The translations under genes and the position numbers were made by a program. A stretch of 64,000 nt of DNA from Nocardiopsis sp. FR4. Lineage in GTDB: Bacteria > Actinomycetota > Actinomycetes > Streptosporangiales > Streptosporangiaceae. Of this stretch, positions 55,506-63,963 are shown piece by piece (position 1 is the first letter of the stretch; each line of letters begins with the position of its first letter). Below the pieces are notes generated by a model that had not been told where the DNA came from, made no database searches, and saw only the letters and a list, made by a program, of their open reading frames with translations. The stretch is taken from NCBI RefSeq assembly GCF_009830945.1, contig NZ_VWVV01000035.1:1-64000 (forward strand), in the 5' to 3' direction.

Positions 55506-55658
55506 AGTCGCCAGCCTACCCACGGGGCGCCGGACGGCACCGGGATCAGGGAGGCAATTCCGGGTGCTTCCAGGGATACCCCTGAGAACACCCGAATCCG
55601 GGTGGGCGCGCGCCGCCCCCGGTACCGGGCCGGGGCCGCTCCCGGTCGGCGGAGCCGG

Positions 55659-57029
55659 TCAGGAGCAGCCGCACCGGCTGAGGGCGGCGGCGAGCGGGTC
55701 CAGGCGGTGGCCCTCGGCGGCCGGGTGGTTGGCCATGAAGGCGAACAGGTACAGGTTGCCCTCCCGGTCGTGCACGGTTCCGGCCAGGGTGCTCACCCCG
55801 TTGAGGGTTCCGGTCTTGCCGCGCACCGCGCCCGCGCCCTCGTGCGCGTTGGAGTACTCCGAGTAGCGGCCCCCCTTGGCCAGGGTGCCGGTGGAGTTGG
55901 CGGTGGGCAGCCCGGTGACGGCGGAGTTCAGGTCGGGGCGCTCGCCGCTGGACGCCAGGTCCAGCAGCTCCACGAGCGCGCGGGGGGTGATCCGGTTCCG
56001 CGGGCTCAGACCGCTGTTGTCGGACAGCTCCACCCCGGTCACTCCCAGGTCGGCCATGACCCGGTGGGTGGCCGCGGCGGCGCCCCCGAAGGAGGGCTCC
56101 TCGCCCATCTCGATCGCGGCGATCCGGCCCAGCGACTCGGCCATGTTGTTGTCGCTGGCCAGCATCATGAACTCGACCAGGGCCGACACCGGCGGGGAGT
56201 CCACGTGCGCGACCGGCTCGCCGGCCGCGGCGGCGGGCGCGGGGGCGCCCTCGACCGTGACGCCCGCCTCCTCCAGCCGTTCGGCGAAGGCCTCGGCGGC
56301 GGCCAGCGGCGGGTCGGGCACCCGGGAACCGTAGCCGCTGGCGTCGGGGGTGTGGCGTCCGGAGTCGATGAGCAGCGCGTGGACGGTGGCGGTGCTGCCC
56401 TCGGTGACGTAGGTGGGCTTCCAGCCGGGGCCCGTGTCCGGACCGGTGAACAGGGAGTCGTCGTAGCCCAGGGAGACCGTGTCGACCCCCCGCACGGCGA
56501 GCGCGTCCGCGGTGCGCTCTGCCAGCGTCTCCAGCGTGGCTACCTGCGGGTAGGCTGCGGAGTCGGCGGTCGAGGTGAGGGTCGCGTCGCCCGCGCCGCG
56601 CAGCACCACCCGGTCGCCGTCGAGGTAGGTCTCGGTGCGCAGCACGTGGTCCGGGCCGACCGCGTCCAGCGCGGCCACGGCCGTGGCGATCTTCGTGGTG
56701 GAGGCCGGGGTCACCGCCGTGTCGGCGTCCAGCTCGAAGAGCGTCTCCCCCGTGGACCCGTCCACGACGAAACCGGAGAGGCCCTCGTCCAGCCCGGAGG
56801 CCGCCATGGGATCATCGAGGATGTCCGCGATCCGTTCCGGGTCCGCCGGCGTCGAGGCCGCGGTGTGCGCCGCCGCCACGCCCTCGGCGTTCGTGACCGG
56901 GTTGGGCACCGCGGGAAGCGGTCGGGCCCTGATCACGTCGAGGGCGACGAACCCGGCAATCAGCACGAATATGTTGAGCAGGGCCAGCGCGAGGAGCGCC
57001 TCGCCTCGTACCCGTCGCACCCGGGGCAC
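55659..57029 (-). CDS. dacB: D-alanyl-D-alanine carboxypeptidase/endopeptidase (PBP4 type)
   Basis: A 456-residue class C penicillin-binding protein. A signal anchor (ALLALALLNIFVLIAGFVAL) spans about 10-30. The active-site triads are all present: ASTTK (SxxK), ASDNN (SxN) and RGKTGT (KTG). A domain insertion between SxxK and SxN (about 140-290) is typical of DacB. It trims D-Ala from peptidoglycan stem peptides or cuts cross-links. GTG 57029 follows GGAAGGG. It is divergent from ppa. The last residues CGCS hold two cysteines. Confidence 0.93.
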   Translation of the reverse strand: MPRVRRVRGEALLALALLNIFVLIAGFVALDVIRARPLPAVPNPVTNAEGVAAAHTAASTPADPERIADILDDPMAASGLDEGLSGFVVDGSTGETLFELDADTAVTPASTTKIATAVAALDAVGPDHVLRTETYLDGDRVVLRGAGDATLTSTADSAAYPQVATLETLAERTADALAVRGVDTVSLGYDDSLFTGPDTGPGWKPTYVTEGSTATVHALLIDSGRHTPDASGYGSRVPDPPLAAAEAFAERLEEAGVTVEGAPAPAAAAGEPVAHVDSPPVSALVEFMMLASDNNMAESLGRIAAIEMGEEPSFGGAAAATHRVMADLGVTGVELSDNSGLSPRNRITPRALVELLDLASSGERPDLNSAVTGLPTANSTGTLAKGGRYSEYSNAHEGAGAVRGKTGTLNGVSTLAGTVHDREGNLYLFAFMANHPAAEGHRLDPLAAALSRCGCS

Positions 57030-57105
57030 CCGCCCTTCCGTCGGTGTCGTGGCCTGACGTTGTAGTTATACGGCGACATTAGTCGCATTGGGAGCCGAGA
57101 TCAGC

Positions 57106-57633
57106 ATGGAATTCGACGTTACGATCGAGATCCCCAAGGGGGAGCGCAACAAGTACGAGGTGGACCACGAGACCGGTCGTATCCGTCTCGACCGCATGCT
57201 GTTCACCTCCACGACCTACCCCGCGGACTACGGTTTCGTCGAGGGAACCCTCGGTGAGGACGGCGACCCCCTGGACGCCCTCGTCCTGCTCAAGGCCCCG
57301 ACCTTCCCGGGCTGCCTCATCCGGGCCCGTGCCATCGGCATGTTCCGTATGCGCGACGAGGCCGGGGGCGACGACAAGCTGCTCTGCGTCCCCGCCACGG
57401 ACCCGCGCCAGGAGCACCTGCGTGACATTCACCACGTGAACGAGTTCGAGCGCCTGGAGATCGAGCACTTCTTCACGGTCTACAAGGACCTGGAGCCGGG
57501 CAAGTCGGTCGAGGGCGCCACCTGGGTCGGCCGCCACGAGGCCGAGCAGGAGATCATCGCCTCGGTCAAGCGCGCCGAGGAGGCCGGGATGCACGGCGAC
57601 TCCTCGCACATCGACGTCAAGGAAGACAAGTAG
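57106..57633 (+). CDS. ppa: Inorganic pyrophosphatase
   Basis: A 175-residue family I soluble pyrophosphatase that hydrolyses PPi to phosphate. EFDVTIEIPKGERNKYEVD opens the protein; DRMLFTSTTYPADYGFVEGT and DGDPLDALVLL hold the metal-binding aspartates. ATG 57106 is chosen over a TTG six codons upstream because the protein then starts MEFDVTIEIP as in relatives. It has its own divergent promoter region and a strong terminator. A His/Asp-rich tail (SSHIDVKEDK) is slightly longer than in mycobacteria. Confidence 0.96.
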   Translation: MEFDVTIEIPKGERNKYEVDHETGRIRLDRMLFTSTTYPADYGFVEGTLGEDGDPLDALVLLKAPTFPGCLIRARAIGMFRMRDEAGGDDKLLCVPATDPRQEHLRDIHHVNEFERLEIEHFFTVYKDLEPGKSVEGATWVGRHEAEQEIIASVKRAEEAGMHGDSSHIDVKEDK

Positions 57634-57655
57634 GCGCCGTTCCGACGCCTACGTG

Positions 57656-57688
57656 ACGGCCCGGTGGGAGTTCCTCCCGCCGGGCCGT
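57656..57688 (+). terminator. ppa terminator
   Basis: ACGGCCCGG plus GGGAG pair with CTCCC plus CCGGGCCGT around TTC (14 bp, one unpaired base on each side). It lies 23 bases after the ppa stop and 6 bases from the convergent gene's stop. Confidence 0.8.
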
Positions 57689-57693
57689 GCCGT

Positions 57694-58002
57694 TCAGTCC
57701 GTCCTCGGGGGGCGGTGCGGAGGCGCCTCCACCGGCCCCCGGGGACGCGAGCGCAGCCACAGCAGCACGAAGCTGAGCGCGGTCAGGGCAGCGACCAGCG
57801 CGGCCTCCCCCGGACCGAGGAAGCCGAGCGCCATCACCCCGGCTGCCGCGACCACGAGCGCGCGCACCAGTACGCGCGCCCACAGCCCCGGTGACTCCGG
57901 GCTCAACTGCGCCTTCTGGGGACGGATGCCATAACGGCCGCTCCTGTCACTACGACTGGGGGGATGGTGGTAATTCCGACGCGTTCGCGTGCCGGGTTCC
58001 AC
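57694..58002 (-). CDS. Small two-helix membrane protein
   Basis: A 102-residue protein with a basic head, two hydrophobic segments (about 43-62 and 65-82) and a basic Pro-rich tail. It is of unknown function. The frame opens with a GTG at 58002 that has only a weak GGTGGTGA upstream, and no good internal start is seen, so the N-terminus is uncertain. The first 38 residues look unlike a normal coding stretch, and a shorter product is possible. It is convergent with ppa. Confidence 0.55.
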   Translation of the reverse strand: MEPGTRTRRNYHHPPSRSDRSGRYGIRPQKAQLSPESPGLWARVLVRALVVAAAGVMALGFLGPGEAALVAALTALSFVLLWLRSRPRGPVEAPPHRPPRTD

Positions 58003-58095
58003 ATGTCACCACCGCGGAGTGTCGCCCGCAACACGTCCGGGAGAAGCCGGGCCACAGCTTGACTCCCCCGGGTCTTTGCTGATCTCCTTACTTCC

Positions 58096-58191
58096 ATGCA
58101 TCCGCTCACGCGCACCGACGCCATGGCTCGTACGGCCCTCGTGGCCTCCCGCCGCATGGCCCGCGCCGCGTGTCCGTGTTGTCGTCACTGA
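58096..58191 (+). CDS. Cys-rich leader peptide (probable attenuator)
   Basis: A 31-codon open frame beginning ATG and ending in CPCCRH then TGA. Arg and Ala dominate the middle (MARTALVASRR, then MARAA), like the SRRHVDL-type putative leader peptides of Streptomyces and the polycysteine uORFs of mycobacteria, which are often leaderless and slow down on Cys codons when cysteine is scarce. No Shine-Dalgarno stands before the ATG, consistent with leaderless use. The cupin gene lies about 215 bases downstream, with a small CCAGGG hairpin at 58284-58298 between. A second tiny frame is at 58209-58262. Function is inference. Confidence 0.55.
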   Translation: MHPLTRTDAMARTALVASRRMARAACPCCRH

Positions 58192-58405
58192 CGTCGTACC
58201 GAGTAGGCATGACGCCGCCGTTCGACCGTGTGCCCTTCCGCGCCGTCCGCCCCAGCGCGTGACCCCGCCGCGAGGCACACGCCCCAGGGTGCCCCTGGTC
58301 TCCGTGGCCGGAGCCGCACCCGCCACCCCGGTGCGCCGGGGTCCACAGACGACATCCGCGTGTTCCCCCGTCACGGAACGCGCGCACGTGAAGGATCCTC
58401 TCACG

Positions 58406-58903
58406 ATGCCCCAGCAGACTCTCTCCACCACCGCGGTAGCTCCCGTCTCCCTGGAGGGGATCGGTGACGTGGTGGACGCCGGACGCCGCTCCGGCTACGC
58501 GCACCTGAGCGAACGCCACCAGCCGACCGTCGGACGGCTGGTGTCCGCCGCCAGGGGCGCCGCCGCCGCCCTGGGCAGGCCGACCCTGTGGCCGGCCCGG
58601 CGCGGGCACTGGCAACTGGCCCCCCGCTCCGCCCGCCGCCTCGCGAGCGGCCGGATGCGGGTGACCACCGTGGCCCTCGAGCCCAACAGCTTCGTCCCCG
58701 ACCCCGCTCCGCAGGGCATGGAGGTGCTGTACCTGGTCAGCGGACGCGCCCACCTCATCGCCTCGGGCCCCGACGGGCAGATGCGCTCGGCCTCCGAGCT
58801 CGCCGCGGGCCGGGTCCGGGTGGTGGGGACCGCCGAGGACCGCGACCAGTACCTCGTGAACACCGGTGACGCGGTGGCCGTGGTGGTCCGCGTGAGCGCC
58901 TGA
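58406..58903 (+). CDS. Cupin-like protein, possibly cysteine dioxygenase-related
   Basis: A 165-residue protein. The second half (about 75-165) has the rhythm of a single cupin barrel: RMRVTTVALEPNSF, EVLYLVSGRAHLI, LAAGRVRVV and NTGDAVAVVVRVSA. It looks like the non-heme iron cysteine dioxygenases of actinobacteria, but the His-X-His metal motif of those enzymes is missing, so catalytic activity is doubtful. The ATG at 58406 follows AAGGA; a GTG six codons earlier and an even longer frame from 58260 are alternatives. The Cys-rich leader upstream suggests a tie to cysteine levels. I regard the family as provisional. Confidence 0.55.
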   Translation: MPQQTLSTTAVAPVSLEGIGDVVDAGRRSGYAHLSERHQPTVGRLVSAARGAAAALGRPTLWPARRGHWQLAPRSARRLASGRMRVTTVALEPNSFVPDPAPQGMEVLYLVSGRAHLIASGPDGQMRSASELAAGRVRVVGTAEDRDQYLVNTGDAVAVVVRVSA

Positions 58904-58910
58904 GCCGAAC

Positions 58911-59288
58911 TCAGTCACCGGCGCCCCGTTCCGCGCTGGCCGCGCGCAGGGCGGCGTCGACCGCCTCGATCGCCCGCAGCTCCGCCGCCATGCGCTGCCC
59001 CTCGGCGAGGTAGGCGTTCATCACCTGGTCCAGGGCGTGCGGGGGCATGTGGTCACGCAGGTCGACCCTGGCCGTGCGGTACCCCTCCCGAGCGGCCTCC
59101 AGTGCCGCGGAGACGTACTGGAGGGCCAGTCGGGAGAGGGCGACGGGATGACGGCGCAGCACCCCGTGCAGCCGGTAGTCGGCGGGCACGCGGTCGAACA
59201 GCCACACCAGGGCCGTCTGCTCGAAGGAGTCCGACCCGGGAGGGTGCACGCTCGCGGGCCAGTCCGGCGTCAGCGACTGATCGGGCAT
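58911..59288 (-). CDS. Conserved hypothetical protein, mostly helical
   Basis: A 125-residue soluble protein. After a Pro-rich head (1-20), FEQTALVWLFDRVPADYRLHGVLRRHPVALSRLAL and a second long helix (YRTARVDLRDHMPPHALDQVMNAY...) make up the body. Similar proteins occur in Streptomyces with no function known. No active-site pattern is seen. The ATG at 59288 is the only sensible start. It is followed 36 bases upstream in genome order by another small minus-strand gene (59325-59537), with which it may be transcribed. Confidence 0.65.
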   Translation of the reverse strand: MPDQSLTPDWPASVHPPGSDSFEQTALVWLFDRVPADYRLHGVLRRHPVALSRLALQYVSAALEAAREGYRTARVDLRDHMPPHALDQVMNAYLAEGQRMAAELRAIEAVDAALRAASAERGAGD

Positions 59289-59324
59289 GGCCCCAGCATA
59301 CCCCGGGTTCGAAAACCCGTTCGA

Positions 59325-59537
59325 TCAGTCAGCGGTCTCCGAGGGCTCGGATCCCTCCGCGGACTGCCGTCTCTCCAGCTCCACCCGGATGGCCTGTTCC
59401 GCGGCGTCCACGGCGGCGCGCGCGGTGATGGCGTTGGTGTGCGCCCGGTCCAGCTCCTCCAGCAGGATGCAGTCGAAGGAGACCCGGGCGTCGTGGATGG
59501 CGGCTTCCAGTTGACGTGATGCCTCTTCCAGACTCAT
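59325..59537 (-). CDS. Small coiled-coil hypothetical protein
   Basis: A 70-residue protein that is almost one continuous helix (MSLEEASRQLEAAIHDARVSFD...AAEQAIRVELERRQ), with an acidic tail. The regular hydrophobic pattern suggests a coiled coil. AAAGGGAG stands 5-12 bases before the ATG, so translation is well supported. It faces away from the exonuclease gene. Function unknown. Confidence 0.6.
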   Translation of the reverse strand: MSLEEASRQLEAAIHDARVSFDCILLEELDRAHTNAITARAAVDAAEQAIRVELERRQSAEGSEPSETAD

Positions 59538-59650
59538 GTCACTCCCTTTCCCTACAAGTTGGCACTTGCACACACGGATACCACACGTCCTGTCAGTGCC
59601 CCGTCCTACGATGTTCCCGCATCGCCGCAGTTCATGGCCGAGAGGAACCC

Positions 59651-60478
59651 ATGCGCAACCGCTACCCCGGCACATGCACCGACTGCCGGGCCGCCGTCGG
59701 CACCGGTGAGGGCGTCGTCCTCAGGGAGAACGGCCGCTGGCGTACCTACTGCGCCGAGCACGAACCGCACCCGACGCCTCCGGCCCGCGGCGACCACCCG
59801 GGCTGGCACACCACCCCCCTGCTGGGCTTCGACTCCGAGACCTCCTCGCGCGACCCCGACACCGCCTTCCTCGTGTCGGCGGCGCTGGTGGACCGGGACG
59901 GCGGGGCGCGCACCTGGCTTGTGGACCCCGGCGCCCGGGAGATCCCGGCGGACGCCGTGGCCGTGCACGGGATCAGCACGGAACGGGCCCGCGCCGAGGG
60001 CCGCCCGGCCGCCGAGTGCCTGGAGGAGATCGGCCGGGCCGTGGCCGACCACCTCGCCGCCGGTCGGGGGCTGGTGGTCTTCAACGCCCCCTACGACCTG
60101 CGCGTGCTCTCCCGTGAGCTGGAGCGGCACGGGCTGGCCTCCCTGGCCGAGCGCCTGGGCGGACCCCCGGCGCCCGTGGTGGACCCCCTGGTCATCGACC
60201 GCGGCGTGGAGCCCTACCGCAGGGGCAAGCGCAACCTGGGCGCCATGTGCGCCTACTACGGGGTGCCGCTCACCGACGCCCACACCGCGTCCGCCGACGC
60301 CGCCGCCGCGCTGGCCCTGGCCGAGGAGATCGGCGCCCGGCACCCGGAGCTGGCCTCGGTGGGGCTGGACGAGCTGCACCGGCGCCAGGTCGACTGGGCC
60401 CTGGTCCACGCCCGCAACCGCCAGGAGTGGCTGAACCGCGACAAGCCCGGGGCCGTGGTGGACGGTACCTGGCCCTGA
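59651..60478 (+). CDS. DnaQ-like 3'-5' exonuclease with N-terminal zinc ribbon
   Basis: A 275-residue DEDDh exonuclease. An N-terminal Cys-rich piece (GTCTDCRAAVGTGEGVVL...YCAEH, 8-40) looks like a small zinc ribbon. The nuclease core has Exo I FDSETSS (Asp, Glu), AVHGIS, Exo II NAPYDLRVL (Asp) and Exo III HTASADA (His, Asp). Such proteins act in DNA repair or RNA turnover rather than as the Pol III proofreader, for which the Pol III core partner is elsewhere. The ATG at 59651 follows AGAGGAA. It stands alone between divergent and convergent small genes. Confidence 0.9.
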   Translation: MRNRYPGTCTDCRAAVGTGEGVVLRENGRWRTYCAEHEPHPTPPARGDHPGWHTTPLLGFDSETSSRDPDTAFLVSAALVDRDGGARTWLVDPGAREIPADAVAVHGISTERARAEGRPAAECLEEIGRAVADHLAAGRGLVVFNAPYDLRVLSRELERHGLASLAERLGGPPAPVVDPLVIDRGVEPYRRGKRNLGAMCAYYGVPLTDAHTASADAAAALALAEEIGARHPELASVGLDELHRRQVDWALVHARNRQEWLNRDKPGAVVDGTWP

Positions 60479-60545
60479 GGGTGTGCGTCCCGTGGCGGAA
60501 CGGGTAGGTCTCCTGACCCGAAGCACGTCTTTTTGAGGGGGACGC

Positions 60546-60701
60546 ATGGTCTACGTGATCCTGGTACTGCTGGCGGTGTGGCTGGTCCTGGCCATCCTCG
60601 GCACCATCATCGAGGGGCTCCTCTGGCTCGCCCTCATCGGCGCCGTTCTGTTCGTGGCCACCGCGGTGTGGGGGTGGTTCCAGAACCGGCAGCGCACCTG
60701 A
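60546..60701 (+). CDS. 51-residue membrane protein
   Basis: A very small frame not long enough for most gene finders: two hydrophobic segments (about 3-22 and 24-43) and an NRQRT end. The ATG is preceded by GAGGGGG at 4-base spacing, and all codons follow the high-GC third-position bias, so it is probably real. It follows the exonuclease gene by 67 bases. Function unknown. Confidence 0.65.
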   Translation: MVYVILVLLAVWLVLAILGTIIEGLLWLALIGAVLFVATAVWGWFQNRQRT

Positions 60702-60708
60702 GCCGGGG

Positions 60709-60897
60709 TCAGCGATCCCCGGGAAGCTCCTCGAAGGCGGGAACGTAACCGCCTCTTCCCGGATCCGGCTCCGCGGGCCGCTCCGGCACCACGGCCCTGT
60801 CCTGTGTGCGGAGGAGGATCCAGCGCAGTGCGTAGGAACCGCCGCCGAGCACGAGGAGGGCCCCCGACAACGCGAACAACATGAACATCAGACTCAT
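60709..60897 (-). CDS. Small single-pass membrane protein
   Basis: A 62-residue protein with one transmembrane helix at about 5-25 (FMLFALSGALLVLGGGSYAL) and a hydrophilic C-terminus with YVPAFEELPGDR. It is convergent with the preceding mini-gene (7 bases between stops). The ATG at 60897 has a weak TAGG. Function unknown. Confidence 0.6.
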   Translation of the reverse strand: MSLMFMLFALSGALLVLGGGSYALRWILLRTQDRAVVPERPAEPDPGRGGYVPAFEELPGDR

Positions 60898-60967
60898 GTC
60901 GCTGGGCCTACCCACGGCCCGGTCCCGACACACGGGGCCCGAAGAGTCGCCGAGGGCGCGCACGCCG

Positions 60968-60998
60968 AGGGCCCGTCCGGCGAAGCCGGACGGGCCCT
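60968..60998 (-). terminator. tRNA-Thr terminator
   Basis: Perfect 14-bp arms (60968-60981 and 60985-60998) around GAA, starting 9 bases after the tRNA 3' end, the usual position for a tRNA terminator. Confidence 0.85.
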
Positions 60999-61007
60999 GG
61001 TGTTCGG

Positions 61008-61080
61008 AGCCGCCTGTCGGAATCGAACCGACGACCTATTCATTACGAGTGAATCGCTCTACCGACTGAGCTAAGGCGGC
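61008..61080 (-). tRNA. tRNA-Thr(CGU)
   Basis: The minus strand folds into a full cloverleaf: acceptor GCCGCCT/AGGCGGC, D-arm GCTC..GAGC, anticodon stem ATTCA/TGAAT with loop CTCGTAA (anticodon CGT), and T-arm GTCGG-TTCGATT-CCGAC. It decodes ACG threonine codons, which are common at this GC content. The 3' CCA is not encoded. A 14-bp terminator hairpin follows immediately. Confidence 0.95.
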
Positions 61081-61124
61081 GCAGCGCTCACCAGTTTAGC
61101 GTCTCCCGGGAGTGCCCCGTACCC

Positions 61125-62651
61125 TCAGGCGCAGGCCATTCCGTCCTCGGGCACCTCCAGGTCGAGGAGGTAGGCGTCCACGATCGCGTCGATGCACCGG
61201 TCGCCCTGGCCGTAGCCGGTGTGGCCGTCGCCGTCCCGGGTCAGCAGGAAGCCCGGGTCCAGCTGCTCGGCCAGCGCCTCGGACCAGGCGTAGGGGGTGG
61301 CCGAGTCGCGGGTGGTGCCCAGGACCATGATGGGGGCGGCTCCGCGCGCGTCGAGTTCCGTCATGGGGGCGACCGCCTCCTCGGGCCAGTAGGCGCACGG
61401 CAGCGCGCCCCACGCCAGCATGGGACCGAAGACCGGCGACTCCTCCCCGGCCTCGGCCGCCGCCTCGGCGTAGGCCTCCGGGGAGCGCGGGCTGGGCGAG
61501 TCGGAGCAGTTGACCGCGATGAGCGCCGCCGTGGAGTTCTCATAGGCCGCGGGGTCCTCCCGCCCGTACAGGTCGTCGGCGAGCCGCATCAGCGCGGTGC
61601 CGTCGCCGTTCTCCATGCCGTCGGTGAGCGCCCCGCGCACGCGCGGCCACCAGTTCTCGCTGTACAGGGCGGCGAGCACGCCCAACTCGGCGCGGGCCCG
61701 GTTGACCTCGCGGTCGTCCATGCTGTTGGACAGCGGCTCCTCGTCGGCCTCGGCCAGGAAGGCGGTCAGCGACGCGACTCCCTCCTCCACGCCGTTCCCG
61801 TCCAGGGGGCAGTCCGGCCGGTCCAGACAGTCGTCCACGAAGGCGCGCAGCGCGGTCTCGAAGCCGGTGGCCTGCTGCACGCTGAGGTCGAGCTGGCCCT
61901 GGGAGGGGTCCATGGCTCCGTCGAGCACCAGGGCGCGCACCCGCTCGGGGAACTGCTCGGCGTACTGGGCGCCGATGTGGGTGCCGTAGGAGAAGCCCAG
62001 GTAGGTGAGCTGTTCGTCGCCGAGCAGGGCCCGCAGGACGTCCATGTCGCGGGCCACGTCGGCGGTGCCCACGTGCATCATGAGCTCGGGGGCGTTGGCC
62101 CGGCAGGCCTCGACGAAGCCGCGGCTGTCGGCCTCCAGCTCGGCCAGCTCCGCGTCGGTCACCTCGGACATGTCGCCGTCCACCCCGGCGAGGAACTCGT
62201 CGAGCTCCTCGGTGTCCAGACAGGTCAGCGGCGAGCTGCGCCCGACCCCGCGCGGGTCGAACCCGACCACGTCGAAGCTCTCGCGCACCGCCTCGCTGAC
62301 GACGTAGGCGGCGCTGTCGACGAAGTCGTACCCCGAGCCCCCCGGACCGCCGGGGTTGACCACCAGGGAGCCGACGGCCTCGCCGGCGGCGGGGAACCGC
62401 TTGACCGCGATCTCGACGCGCTCGCCGTCGGGGTCCCCGTAGTCCAGGGGGACCTCGTAGGTGGCGCACTCGGTGCCCGGGACACCGCTGTCGCACTCCC
62501 CCCAGACCAGCTCCTGACCGGCGAAGTCGGCCAGCTCCTCCGAGGGCTCGGGGAGGCCGCCCTCCCGGAGCTGCTCCCCCTGGCCCGCCGTGCACGCCGT
62601 CGCCAGCAGTACCGCCGCGGCGAGCGCACACGTCCCGCGAAACCTCGTCAC
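61125..62651 (-). CDS. Secreted alpha/beta-hydrolase peptidase (Slp/tripeptidyl aminopeptidase type) lipoprotein
   Basis: A 508-residue exported hydrolase. A lipobox LATAC (about residue 20) ends the signal peptide, so it is anchored to the membrane surface. The fold is that of TAP/Slp aminopeptidases of Streptomyces: PGGPGGSGYDF oxyanion loop, VGFDPRGVGRSSP, the nucleophile LGFSYGTHIGAQYA, a C-terminal TAP domain with TRDSATPYAW and the catalytic His in GDGHTGYGQG. It would clip tripeptides from exported or food proteins. GTG 62651 begins the signal peptide. It is upstream of tRNA-Thr on the same strand. Confidence 0.92.
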   Translation of the reverse strand: MTRFRGTCALAAAVLLATACTAGQGEQLREGGLPEPSEELADFAGQELVWGECDSGVPGTECATYEVPLDYGDPDGERVEIAVKRFPAAGEAVGSLVVNPGGPGGSGYDFVDSAAYVVSEAVRESFDVVGFDPRGVGRSSPLTCLDTEELDEFLAGVDGDMSEVTDAELAELEADSRGFVEACRANAPELMMHVGTADVARDMDVLRALLGDEQLTYLGFSYGTHIGAQYAEQFPERVRALVLDGAMDPSQGQLDLSVQQATGFETALRAFVDDCLDRPDCPLDGNGVEEGVASLTAFLAEADEEPLSNSMDDREVNRARAELGVLAALYSENWWPRVRGALTDGMENGDGTALMRLADDLYGREDPAAYENSTAALIAVNCSDSPSPRSPEAYAEAAAEAGEESPVFGPMLAWGALPCAYWPEEAVAPMTELDARGAAPIMVLGTTRDSATPYAWSEALAEQLDPGFLLTRDGDGHTGYGQGDRCIDAIVDAYLLDLEVPEDGMACA

Positions 62652-62790
62652 TGGTGTCCGTCTCCTTCGGGGGGTTCGGTCCCTGCCGTCTCCGGAGCCG
62701 GAAGGGCGCGGGAGGGGAGGGTACGGGTGTCGTGGTGGTGTCCCCCGGGGCGGGAGGGCGACCGCCGGCGGGGGTGGACGGGTCCCGGTC

Positions 62791-63963
62791 TCAGCCGGCC
62801 AGGAGTGCGGAGGTCATGGCCTCCATGGCGATCTGGGGGTGCACGTTGGCCGCGATGCGCTCGCGGCACTCCATGATGGCGTCGATCCGGCGCAGGGTGG
62901 ACTCGGGGGTGCTGGAGCGCGCCACCCGCTCCAGGTCGCCGGAGCGCTCGGCCGTGGACAGCTGCACCCGGGCGCCCAGCTGGAGTGTGAGCACGTCCCG
63001 GTAGAAGGCCGCCAGATCCAGCAGGGCGCGGTCGTAGGAATCGCGCTTGGTCCGGGTGGCCCGGCGCTTCTGCCGCTCCTCCAGGTCCTTCATGGCGCCC
63101 GCGGAACCGCGTACCGCCTTGGCCACGCCCTTGCCCGTGGACCCCTCGCCGAACGCGGCCCGCAGCTCCTCGCGCTCCCTGTCGTCGAGCGCCGCGGTGA
63201 GGGCCCTGGACTCCTCCTCCGCGATCTCGTAGAGCCGCGCGGCGGAGCTGACGCACGCGCCGAGGCCGTCGAGGCGGGCGGGGATGGACAGCACCTCCTC
63301 CCGGCGTCTGCGGGCCTCGGGGTCGGTGGCCAGCTGGCGGGCCCGGTCGATCCGCCCGGCCGAGGCGACGGCGGCGGCGCGCGCGGTGTCGGCGTCGATC
63401 CCGTCCCGCCGCACCAGGGCCTCCGCCAGCTCCTCGGTGCCCGGGGTGGCGAGGGTGACCAGGCGGCAGCGGGAGCGGATGGTGACGAGCAGGTCGTCGG
63501 GGGTGGGTGTGCACAGCAACCACACCGTCCGCGGGGAGGGCTCCTCCACGGCCTTGAGCAGGGCGTTGGAGGCGGCCTCGGTGGCGCGGTCGGCGTCCTC
63601 GAACAGCACGATCCGGAACCGCCCGCCCGAGGGCTTGGAGCCCGCGCGCAGCACCAGCTCACGGGTGGCCGCCACACCGAAGCTCAGCCCGCTGGGCCGC
63701 ACGTACAGCAGGTCGGGGTGGGTGCCGGCCATGGTCTGGTGACAGGAGTCGCAGTGCCCGCAGCCGCCGTCGGCGCACTGCAGGGCCGCGGCGAAGGCGC
63801 GGGCGGCCTCCTCCCGGCCCGAGCCGGGCGGCCCGGTGAAGAGCCAGGCGTGGGTCATCCCGGTGCCCCGACCTCCCGCCACGAGGTCGGCGGCGCCGCG
63901 AACGGCCCGCTGGAGCTGGGCCACCGCGGCCCGCTGGCCGACGAGGTCGTCGAAGACCGTCAC
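62791..63963 (-). CDS. holB: DNA polymerase III subunit delta'
   Basis: A 390-residue clamp-loader subunit. VTVFDDLVGQRAAVAQLQRAV starts the conserved body, AWLFTGPPGSGREEAARAFAAAL is the (partly degenerate) P-loop, CGHCDSCHQTMAGTHPDL carries the four-cysteine zinc module, and RIVLFEDADRATEAASNALLKAVEEPSPRT and TIRSRCRLVTL follow the AAA+ fold. GTG 63963 is preferred because AGGGGGAA stands 7 bases before it and it gives the family start; ATG 63990 also has AAGG and would add nine residues. Most probably tmk lies just outside the window upstream, as in relatives. Confidence 0.95.
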   Translation of the reverse strand: MTVFDDLVGQRAAVAQLQRAVRGAADLVAGGRGTGMTHAWLFTGPPGSGREEAARAFAAALQCADGGCGHCDSCHQTMAGTHPDLLYVRPSGLSFGVAATRELVLRAGSKPSGGRFRIVLFEDADRATEAASNALLKAVEEPSPRTVWLLCTPTPDDLLVTIRSRCRLVTLATPGTEELAEALVRRDGIDADTARAAAVASAGRIDRARQLATDPEARRRREEVLSIPARLDGLGACVSSAARLYEIAEEESRALTAALDDREREELRAAFGEGSTGKGVAKAVRGSAGAMKDLEERQKRRATRTKRDSYDRALLDLAAFYRDVLTLQLGARVQLSTAERSGDLERVARSSTPESTLRRIDAIMECRERIAANVHPQIAMEAMTSALLAG

